This document shows positions 55,224 to 62,036 of a stretch of 62,036 bases of DNA, in pieces. The translations under genes and the position numbers were made by a program. Location: assembly GCA_026708685.1 (NCBI GenBank), contig JAPOUL010000009.1:1-62036 (forward strand), given 5' to 3'. The DNA comes from Bacteroidota bacterium. GTDB taxonomy: Bacteria; Bacteroidota; Rhodothermia; Rhodothermales; Bin80. The notes below the pieces were generated by a model. That model was not told the DNA's origin and did not search any database. It worked only from the letters and a program-made list of their open reading frames with translations. Positions within the stretch are counted from its first letter, which is position 1. Each line of letters starts with the position of its first letter.

Positions 55224-56909
55224 TCACAGTTCACCTTCTATCAATGTGAGCATCCCAGCCGGTATCGTTGACATTTGGTTCAAGATTCCACTGGGCCAGA
55301 GAATCTCTAAGGAATCTACGGTTTCTACCATCCCAAGTCCAAATACCGGCCACTGCTGACTTTGGGATAGATAACTGGTCCCGTTACGGACATAGCGTTC
55401 TTGCCATGATCCATTGGCTTTAAGGCGAACACGGGTGCCAATCGCGTCTTTGTTACTCTGGGTTCCAATCAACTGCACCGTCAAAGAGTGCCCAGGTTCA
55501 GTATCGTTACGCCATAAGTGGGCAGGGCCTCCATTTTCGGTAATCAATACATCTGGATCCCCATCACCATCATAATCTGCCCATGCAGCACCGCGTCCTA
55601 ACAGTGAATCTGAAAGTACACCAATTGGCTCTGCGACTGAAAATCGTCCATTGCCAACATTAATATACATCTGGGTGAGTTGTTTAAAGGTGATTCCTTC
55701 TTCGACTTCTGCAATATCATCGGTGATGTGACCATTCGCCGTGATCAAGTCAAGGTCGCTATCAAGGTCAAAATCTGCAAGGATCATTCCGAAGGTGAGC
55801 GTTGGAAGACTTGTCCGTCCAATCTGGGAAACAGCTGCTCGTTCAATGAAAATTCCGCTACCAGCATGGCGATAGACTCCCACCATTTCGCCAGAAAAAT
55901 GTCCAATAAACACGGTTTCTTCTCCCGTCTCATCTACGACTCCCATTTCAAGGCCCATCCCTGCCCGTGCCCGTCCATTTTCATCAAAGGCTATCCCACT
56001 GGTAACTCCTTTTTCAATGAATGTGCCATCGCCTTTATTTTCAAACAAAAGATCATTCTGGGTGTCATTGGCGACAATCAAGTCGGGCCAACGGTCCTTA
56101 TTGTAATCTAAACTTGAAGCACCAAGCGTCTTCCCAGGAAGCCCACTAAAATCCTCGGAGCGTTCTTCAAACGTACCGTCACCCTGATTCACATAAAATC
56201 GTCCAGAAATTTCTTCGTACTGTTCTGGTGTGCAATAGGATTTTTTATCACCTACTCTCGTGCAGAAGATATCTATTTCTGGAGTCCATTGGACGTAATT
56301 GCCAATATATAAATCCAGCCATCCGTCCAGATTTGCATCAAAAAATACACTTGCCGTACTCCATTCACGATACTGTCCAAGACCGGCTTCTTCGGTGATT
56401 TCTTGAAAAAATCCTTGATCGTTACGAAGGAGAAAATTTTTAAATAATGCTGTGACAAAGAGATCAGCATCTCCGTCATTATCGTAGTCAGCGGCATTCA
56501 CACCAAAAGCATAACTACGAATTGATTCTAATCCAGATTCTGTAGTCACATCTATAAATGTTCCCTCTGAGCTTCCTTGAAACAAGCGAAGTGCAGGCTG
56601 CTCTACGGTAGAGTCCGATGGAAATTCACTTCCGGCTACGAGCACAATGTCGAGGATCTGATCTCCATTATAGTCAAAAAAACCGCCACCTGCCCCCATT
56701 GTTTCGGGAAACCATTTTTCCCCAAATGCTCCCGTTTCATGCCGGAACATGCCCAATCCAGACGCTTCGGTCACATCAGTAAAAACAATCTGTACATCTC
56801 GCAGAGATGGCTCAGAATCATTGGACTCAGGCTCTGATTGACTACATCCTACGAAACAGGCCAGCAAAAAAAGTGCACTGATCTGAAGGACTCTCCACTT
56901 AGATCCCAT
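55224..56909 (-). CDS. CRTAC1-family FG-GAP/ASPIC-UnbV lipoprotein (copy 3)
   Basis: Protein of 561 residues from the ATG at 56909, which overlaps the upstream stop by 11 bp and gives a lipobox (CFVGC). A frame to 57119 lies inside the upstream gene. FG-GAP/VCBS repeats carry calcium-type loops (DYDNDGDADLFV, DANLDGWLDLYIGNY, DYDGDGDPDVLI), forming a beta-propeller. The last about 70 residues are the ASPIC/UnbV domain (RYVRNGTSYLSQSQQ, VDSLEILWPSG). Family members are surface proteins of unknown role, often beside TPR lipoproteins. Confidence 0.88.
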   Translation of the reverse strand: MGSKWRVLQISALFLLACFVGCSQSEPESNDSEPSLRDVQIVFTDVTEASGLGMFRHETGAFGEKWFPETMGAGGGFFDYNGDQILDIVLVAGSEFPSDSTVEQPALRLFQGSSEGTFIDVTTESGLESIRSYAFGVNAADYDNDGDADLFVTALFKNFLLRNDQGFFQEITEEAGLGQYREWSTASVFFDANLDGWLDLYIGNYVQWTPEIDIFCTRVGDKKSYCTPEQYEEISGRFYVNQGDGTFEERSEDFSGLPGKTLGASSLDYNKDRWPDLIVANDTQNDLLFENKGDGTFIEKGVTSGIAFDENGRARAGMGLEMGVVDETGEETVFIGHFSGEMVGVYRHAGSGIFIERAAVSQIGRTSLPTLTFGMILADFDLDSDLDLITANGHITDDIAEVEEGITFKQLTQMYINVGNGRFSVAEPIGVLSDSLLGRGAAWADYDGDGDPDVLITENGGPAHLWRNDTEPGHSLTVQLIGTQSNKDAIGTRVRLKANGSWQERYVRNGTSYLSQSQQWPVFGLGMVETVDSLEILWPSGILNQMSTIPAGMLTLIEGEL

Positions 56910-58566
56910 TTTCTTCAAGATGTATCGTCGTATTGACGGGTATTTCATACAGACGTGTTTCCAGCCCGCTGGGCCATCGTACCAATAAGCTGTCTGGAAC
57001 ATGCTGCAATCCAAAAAATGCTGCAGACTCAGAATGTGACAGATAACTTGATCCACTTCGGATGCGCCGAACCTGCATGTTTCCTTGACTCCAGAGATGA
57101 ATTTGTGCACCATACGCATTGCGATTGCTGATCGTTCCAGTCAGTTGAACGCGAAGCCATTTCTTTTCCTGGAGATCATTGCGCCACAGATGGGCGGGTC
57201 CATTATTCTCGATCAGGAGTACATCTAAATCGCCGTCCTGATCATAATCCCCCGTTGCCAGTCCACGCCCCACAAACGTTTCTTTCAGCGCACCGTCTGC
57301 GGGCATCTCTGAGAAGATGCCTGTTCCATCATTCAGAAAGAGTTGAGGACGTTGACGAAACGTGATTCCATCCACAATCTGTGCGATATGGGTTTGAACA
57401 TGGCCGTTTGCAATGAGCAAATCTAGATCTGCATCCAGATCAACATCAAAAAGGACTAACCCAAAGGTCAAGGTCTTAAAACTCGGCAGTCCAATTCGTG
57501 ATGTAGCGGCACGGTCAGTAAAACTTCCATTGCCTCTATGTTTGTAGACTCCGACCGTTTCGTGTGAAAAATTTCCGATAAAAATGGAGGGTTCTCCTGA
57601 ATCATCAACTACCCCAACATCAATCCCCATTCCAGCCCGTGGTTTCCCATGCTGATCATAGGCAATTCCACTGTAGATTCCGTTTTCCAGAAACGTGCCA
57701 TCTCGTTGGTTCATAAAGAGCATATCCCGTTCTGTATCATTGGCAACCACTACATCAGGCCATCCGTCTTGGTTGACATCCAGCTCGGCGACCCCCAGTG
57801 TTTTATCACGAATCGCATCCACCCCCCCCCAAAATCCTGCCTGTTCAGTCACATCCTTGAAGGAACCATCTCCTTGATTCTCATAATACCGACTTGCAAT
57901 GCCCTCATAGACTTCGGGAGTACAGTACACTTTATTTCCTCCAAAACTGCAATAGATATCATCTTTGGGAGTCCAATGAACATAGGTCCCGACATAAAGA
58001 TCTAAATAGCCATCTCGATTGCCATCAAAAAACATTGCACTGGTGCTCCATTCACTGACCTGCCCAACTCCAGCTATTTCCCCCACTTCCTCAAAAATTC
58101 CCCCTTGATTACGGAGTAGCAGATCATTACCCACAGTAGTCACAAAAATATCCTGATCACCGTCATTATCATAATCGCCGATCGTCACGCCGAGACTGTA
58201 TACCCTCAGGATAGACAGTCCGGCAGGCTGGGTTACTTCTTCAAAGCCTCCGTTGTCGAGGTTGCGAAAGAGCCTCAATGCAGGATGTGCGCCGAGGAGT
58301 CTCTCTCCCTCAAATGCACCGCCAGTCACGACGAGGATATCCTGCCATCCGTCTTGATCATAGTCAAAAAAAGCACCTCCTCCACCGACAATTTCGGGAG
58401 CCCAGGATTCTCCAAACCCACCATTGACATGTACAACCCCTGCCAATCCAGCTTCTTCAGTGACGTCTGTTAACTGAATCAAAGGGGCATTGAGTTCTTG
58501 AGTAGTCACTTGACCACATCCCGCCACGAGGATCACTCCGATCAGCAAAACACAAATGTGACGCAT
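56899..58566 (-). CDS. CRTAC1-family FG-GAP/ASPIC-UnbV lipoprotein (copy 2), with a nine-G tract
   Basis: Protein of 555 residues from the ATG at 58566 (lipobox VAGC); the longer frame to 58605 overlaps the upstream gene. FG-GAP loops DYDNDGDQDIFV, DGNRDGYLDLYVGTY and DYDQDGDLDVLL, with a C-terminal ASPIC/UnbV domain (RRIRSGSSYLSHSES). Compared with its two tandem paralogues it has a few extra residues at FWGGVDAIRDK, encoded around a run of nine G on the coding strand. The upstream copy ends 2 bp before this start, so the genes are coupled. Confidence 0.88.
   Translation of the reverse strand: MRHICVLLIGVILVAGCGQVTTQELNAPLIQLTDVTEEAGLAGVVHVNGGFGESWAPEIVGGGGAFFDYDQDGWQDILVVTGGAFEGERLLGAHPALRLFRNLDNGGFEEVTQPAGLSILRVYSLGVTIGDYDNDGDQDIFVTTVGNDLLLRNQGGIFEEVGEIAGVGQVSEWSTSAMFFDGNRDGYLDLYVGTYVHWTPKDDIYCSFGGNKVYCTPEVYEGIASRYYENQGDGSFKDVTEQAGFWGGVDAIRDKTLGVAELDVNQDGWPDVVVANDTERDMLFMNQRDGTFLENGIYSGIAYDQHGKPRAGMGIDVGVVDDSGEPSIFIGNFSHETVGVYKHRGNGSFTDRAATSRIGLPSFKTLTFGLVLFDVDLDADLDLLIANGHVQTHIAQIVDGITFRQRPQLFLNDGTGIFSEMPADGALKETFVGRGLATGDYDQDGDLDVLLIENNGPAHLWRNDLQEKKWLRVQLTGTISNRNAYGAQIHLWSQGNMQVRRIRSGSSYLSHSESAAFFGLQHVPDSLLVRWPSGLETRLYEIPVNTTIHLEENGI
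57822..57830. repeat. Homopolymer of nine C (nine G on coding strand) inside copy 2 of CRTAC1
   Basis: C at 57822-57830, encoding part of FWGGV. The tract is unique in length within the coding part of this window and falls where the two paralogues have no matching residues. A change by one base would shift the frame and cut off the rest of the propeller and ASPIC domain. Confidence 0.7.
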
Positions 58567-58568
58567 GA

Positions 58569-60293
58569 TTAATGAATGATTCCAGACATCGGGCGTTGCG
58601 TCCATCCCTGTTGCCCCTCTGTAATATGAATTTCCGTATTCACGGGCAGATCATACAACACTTGTGAATGATTCATGGGCCAGTCTACTCTGATGCTATC
58701 AATGACTTCAATATTCATTAATCCAAATGAGGCTACGATTTCGTTCTGAGACAAATAACTGGATCCTGAACGAATACGACGCTCTTGAACTTGTCCTCCG
58801 GCATAGATACGAATTCGAGAACCAAATGCATCTCGATTGCCAACGGTGCCCGTCAAGGTGACACGAAGCCAGTTACGGCCTTGAGCATCATTGCGCCACA
58901 GGTGGACGGGCCCGTTATTTTCGACGATGAGTAGATCAAGATCTCCATCGCGGTCATAGTCACCATAAGCAGCCCCGCGGGCGACCATCTCGATGGTTAG
59001 TGGCAGAGTCCTTGACGGTGACACTTCCTGAAAAAATCCATGCCCATTATTTTCAAATAACTGTGCTTTCTGCTCATAGGTGATCTTATCCTGTCCCACC
59101 AGCCGATCGGGATAGACATGCCCATTGGCTACAAACAGATCCAGATCCATATCCAAATCAATGTCCAAGAGCATGAGACCAAAGGTGAGTGTATTTAAAC
59201 TGGGTTGACCAATCTTAGAAATGGCCGCACGATCTTTAAACAAGCCATTGCCTAAATAGTGATAGACACCGATCATTTCTGAGGAAAAGTTTCCTACAAA
59301 GATCGTGGGAGTACCGGTTGTATCTACGACTCCGATGTCGATCCCCATTCCTGCACGAGCTTCCCCATGTTCACTGAAAGCCATGCCACTCTCAACGCCT
59401 CGTTCTGAGAACCCACCATCCCCATTATTGAGAAAAAAGAGATCGCCCTCTCCGTCATTGGCCACCACCAAATCCGACCATATGTCTTGATTAAAATCCC
59501 ATTCGGCGATGCCGAGGGCTTTCCCAAGTGAATGATATAATCCAGATTCATGTGTGCGTTCTATAAAGGATCCATCTCCCACGGCCTGATAATAACGACT
59601 TGGCATCCCTTCGTAATCCGCAGGGATACAGTACAGTTTCTCAAGTCCACCTTCGGGGCAGAATTTATCGGTTTCTGGAGTCCAGTCCGCATAATTTCCA
59701 ACATATACATCAAGCCACCCATCAAGGTTGGCATCTACCCAGAGGGCAGAGCTGCTCCACTCATCCTCAGAAGCAAGGCCTGCAGATTCACCTACCTGTC
59801 TAAACACTCCATCCATATTTTCAAGAAGCATGTTTTCATTCAAGTTGGTGACCAATATATCCTGATCTCCATCATTATCATAATCGGCGGTAGCAAGTCC
59901 AAGCGTGTAGGCATGAAGATCTCGGAGTCCGACATCATCTGTTACATCTTCAAATGTGCCATCACCTACATTCCGATACATCCATAGGGGTTTATACCAG
60001 GGATGTGGCATGCGATCCCAGAATCCACCCCCTGCAAGAAGAATATCCAGCCAGCCATCTCCGTCATAGTCCACAAAGGCAGCTCCCGAGCCCATCTGCT
60101 CGGCATAGTATTTCTTACCATCTGCACCATTATCATGCCGAAACATACCAAGACCAGACTCGGAGGTTACTTCAGTCAGTTGAATGTACTCTTTTTGAGG
60201 CTCCTGTGGACTCTGGCAACCGAGCCCCCACCAAAAGACAGAAAAAATAGGAATAATCCCGTATCTATGGATACAATGTGCTAGTGATATCAT
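58569..60293 (-). CDS. CRTAC1-family FG-GAP/ASPIC-UnbV lipoprotein (copy 1, first of three)
   Basis: Protein of 574 residues with a lipobox (WGLGC). FG-GAP loops include DYDGDGWLDILLAGG, DYDNDGDQDILVTNL, DANLDGWLDVYVGNY and DYDRDGDLDLLIVENN; ASPIC/UnbV is at the C-terminus (RRIRSGSSYLSQNE, IDSIRVDWP). It shares the PETDKFCP/PEDIFC type cysteine block with the other two (TPETDKFCPEGGLEKLYCIP). First gene of the CRTAC1 x3 - TPR - hydrolase series; its promoter should lie in 60294-60520. Confidence 0.88.
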   Translation of the reverse strand: MISLAHCIHRYGIIPIFSVFWWGLGCQSPQEPQKEYIQLTEVTSESGLGMFRHDNGADGKKYYAEQMGSGAAFVDYDGDGWLDILLAGGGFWDRMPHPWYKPLWMYRNVGDGTFEDVTDDVGLRDLHAYTLGLATADYDNDGDQDILVTNLNENMLLENMDGVFRQVGESAGLASEDEWSSSALWVDANLDGWLDVYVGNYADWTPETDKFCPEGGLEKLYCIPADYEGMPSRYYQAVGDGSFIERTHESGLYHSLGKALGIAEWDFNQDIWSDLVVANDGEGDLFFLNNGDGGFSERGVESGMAFSEHGEARAGMGIDIGVVDTTGTPTIFVGNFSSEMIGVYHYLGNGLFKDRAAISKIGQPSLNTLTFGLMLLDIDLDMDLDLFVANGHVYPDRLVGQDKITYEQKAQLFENNGHGFFQEVSPSRTLPLTIEMVARGAAYGDYDRDGDLDLLIVENNGPVHLWRNDAQGRNWLRVTLTGTVGNRDAFGSRIRIYAGGQVQERRIRSGSSYLSQNEIVASFGLMNIEVIDSIRVDWPMNHSQVLYDLPVNTEIHITEGQQGWTQRPMSGIIH

Positions 60294-60521
60294 CTTTCAA
60301 AGACGTAGACTCAGGACTATGGATTCTATCATACCAATGCATGATGAAGATGCAAACACAAATCGTTAATAATCGCTCAAAGATTGAAGATTCCGCCTTT
60401 TTCATGAACCACCTGAAAAATGAACCCACCCGCTTTTGTAAAGCCCACATACATTCTTTTTATGACTATTATCTACTATGAGATAACGAGTCAATTTATC
60501 AGTGATTGATTTCAGAAGATA

Positions 60522-61787
60522 CTATCTGATTGATTCACTTTCCCAGAGCATGCGAATAGGTGCAGAGTATATTCTGTCACCATACTTTCTGCAGAACTCT
60601 CCATCATAGAACAACACACCACATTTAAATCGATCTTCTTGAGAATCCCTCAATTTTCTCAATCCCTTAAAATCAGATCTATCGATAGATGCACCTGACT
60701 TCACTTCGATACCCACTAATTCAAATGCACCGAGTTCTATGATGATATCTACTTCAAAGCCATCTTGATCCCGAAGATGATAGAATTTATATGGTTCATA
60801 CGAACAACTTGCCTGTCGTTTTAATTCCTGTAAGACAAAAGATTCAACAAGCTGCCCATACAATGAACGATTTTTCCGCAGAGATTGTGCATTGGTTCTA
60901 AGCAAACTACTTGCAATCCCAGTATCGCCAATGTGAATCTTAGGTGTTTTTATGAGGCGTTTCAATTGATTGTTATACCAAACAGGTAGCCGTTCAATCA
61001 GAAACTGGCGTTCCAGTAGAGTCAAATAATTTCTCACGGTATGATGATTCATCTTCAGTTTCTTTGCGATGAAAGAAACATTCAAAAGTTGACTTGATAG
61101 GCTGGCCGCGGCAGCCAGTATTTGAGGAAATGTTTCAGATGATTGAATCTTGGCCAACTTGACGACATCTTTCTGAACAAGAGATTCAACATAACTTTGG
61201 TACCAAGGAAGATGGGTACGATCAGAGATACGGGTAAGTACCTCTGGATAGCCTCCAGATACAATTCTCTCTGAAAGGTTACTCTTTAAGCGCTCGTACC
61301 TTCCGGTCTTAAACGTCTCACTAAATAGATTTTCTACGAAATTGGCGGAGCCATTTTGTTCAATCTCCTGTTGGGACAATGGATGCAGGTGCACGATCTG
61401 CATACGACCCACAAACGCGTCAGCAAATCCCTGAACATGTAGCAGATTGGTTGACCCCGTCAGGATAAATCTTCCTGGTAGTCTGTTTTCATCCACTGAT
61501 ACTTTGATTGCTCTGTACAATTTTGGCACATATTGTACCTCATCAAGAATGGTATGACTCGGTAGATTGTCTACAAACCCTCTTGGGTCATCTTCTGCAT
61601 ACTGTCGGGTATCTTCGTCATCAAATGTGAAGTAAGAATAATCTCGTAGCTGTCCAACCTTTTTGGCGAGCGTCGTTTTTCCACATTGCCGTGGCCCTTG
61701 GATGAGAACAATTGGTGTATCTTCAAGCGCCTCGGCAAGCAAGAACTCAGATGCACGTGGAATCATATTAGAATCCGAAACTTTCAT
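60522..61787 (-). CDS. ATP-binding protein with DUF4143 domain
   Basis: Protein of 421 residues. N-terminal AAA_14-type ATPase: Walker A QGPRQCGKTT (30-39), Walker B-like HTILDEVQY, sensor FILTGSTN. The DUF4143 C-terminal domain starts at about 205 and includes a winged helix (FIAKKLKMNHHTVRNYLTLL) and a PDDEXK-like end (GFEVDIIIELG...GIEVKSG). These proteins are abundant in genomes with many mobile elements; function unproven, possibly DNA binding or nuclease. Its 5' flank is a 23-bp-period repeat array, unusual for a promoter region. Confidence 0.88.
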   Translation of the reverse strand: MKVSDSNMIPRASEFLLAEALEDTPIVLIQGPRQCGKTTLAKKVGQLRDYSYFTFDDEDTRQYAEDDPRGFVDNLPSHTILDEVQYVPKLYRAIKVSVDENRLPGRFILTGSTNLLHVQGFADAFVGRMQIVHLHPLSQQEIEQNGSANFVENLFSETFKTGRYERLKSNLSERIVSGGYPEVLTRISDRTHLPWYQSYVESLVQKDVVKLAKIQSSETFPQILAAAASLSSQLLNVSFIAKKLKMNHHTVRNYLTLLERQFLIERLPVWYNNQLKRLIKTPKIHIGDTGIASSLLRTNAQSLRKNRSLYGQLVESFVLQELKRQASCSYEPYKFYHLRDQDGFEVDIIIELGAFELVGIEVKSGASIDRSDFKGLRKLRDSQEDRFKCGVLFYDGEFCRKYGDRIYSAPIRMLWESESIR

Positions 61788-61851
61788 TAGTTTTTGAGAA
61801 ATAATAGGTGTAGTCTAATCTCAGAGTCTCAATCAAGAGATTATGTTTTCG

Positions 61852-62036
61852 GTAGATTTGCATTATACGCTTCGGTAGATTTGCAGTTTCCATACCCGTA
61901 GATTTGCAGATAGGTCTCGGTAGATTTGCAGTTTTCATACCCGTAGATTTGCAAAATAGATGTCGGTAGATTTGCAGTTTTCATACCCGTAGATTTGCAA
62001 GATAGATGTCGGTAGATTTGCAGTTTTCATACCCGT
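61852..62036. repeat. 23-bp-period tandem repeat array with GTAGATTTGCA core, open at right edge
   Basis: The core GTAGATTTGCA starts at 61852, 61875, 61898, 61920, 61943, 61966, 61989 and 62012, with a truncated ninth at 62035. Spacing is 23 bp except for one step of 22. Two half-units alternate: one with CGGTAG...GCAGTTTTCATAC and one with CCGTAG...GCAAAATAGATGT, giving a 46-bp higher-order unit. The inner copies are nearly identical and the outermost left copies have diverged, as in an array growing from the right. It lies 65 bp upstream of the DUF4143 ATPase start. Total length cannot be seen. Confidence 0.9.

Noticed and set aside
56910-57119. Longer N-terminus of the third CRTAC1 protein
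   Set aside because: It overlaps the upstream CRTAC1 gene and places 70 residues before an otherwise normal lipoprotein signal.
61852-62036. CRISPR array
   Set aside because: The repeated core is only 11 bp, the intervening sequences are of two recurring types rather than unique, and no cas gene is nearby.
61852-62036. Short open frames through the repeat array as genes
   Set aside because: Because the 23-bp unit has few stops, frames run through for 30 or so codons, but they merely translate the repeat.

Overview
The window looks like a chromosomal segment of an uncultured member of the Bacteroidota/Rhodothermota assemblage; the exact lineage is inference. Support comes from two TonB-receptor/DUF4249 lipoprotein pairs, two DUF5686 outer-membrane proteins with carboxypeptidase-regulatory domains, S46 peptidases, three CRTAC1-type FG-GAP/ASPIC-UnbV lipoproteins, a type-IX-like C-terminal sorting tail, and many lipoprotein signal peptides. 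Base composition looks moderate (mid-40s % GC by eye). Purine-rich ribosome-binding sites precede a few starts (11649, 8153, 9312) but are absent from many others. The six PSD1/DUF1501 genes plus a sulfatase are a gene set best known from planctomycetes and other degraders of sulfated polysaccharide.

Layout. 1-1000: the 5' end of a TnpB gene (IS200/IS605 type) leaves by the left edge, with a hairpin upstream. 1001-2545: a solo ABC-type ATPase. 2651-12739 (minus): RluA-type pseudouridine synthase, two DUF5686 proteins, a patatin, a complete S46 dipeptidyl-peptidase and, in front of it, a shortened S46 paralogue without catalytic residues. 12765-12850: tRNA-Leu(UAG). 12869-14107 (minus): MsrB and an NAD(P)-binding epimerase-like protein. 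14157-16126: a YdbS/YdbT-like pair of bacterial PH-domain membrane proteins. 16375-18211: an AbiE toxin-antitoxin pair behind a 20-bp perfect inverted repeat.

18568-28826 (minus): two TonB-receptor/DUF4249 units. The receptor gene of the first is cut in two by a ~2.74-kb IS110-family element (about 21902-24644). This element carries an HTH passenger gene and, upstream of its transposase, a foldable non-coding region whose second loop matches both ends of the element, as a bridge RNA donor loop should. 28831-45179 (minus): one closely packed series of [PSD1 cytochrome - DUF1501] x3, a DUF2231/cytochrome/LRR membrane protein and a sulfatase, running into the intact TonB receptor; probably a surface system for a sulfated substrate.

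45417-48091 is a decayed defence and mobile island: a DUF3883 helicase tail, a broken DUF1016 nuclease, a truncated DUF1156 methylase and a dead tyrosine recombinase, with 19-bp near-palindromes at several junctions. An intact AAA ATPase follows (48634-49905). 50671-60293 holds a plant-type LRR protein with a sorting tail, an alpha/beta hydrolase without its nucleophile serine, a TPR lipoprotein and three tandem CRTAC1 lipoproteins, one with a nine-G tract. 60522-61787 is a DUF4143 ATPase whose 5' flank is a 23-bp-period repeat array (GTAGATTTGCA core) running out of the right edge.
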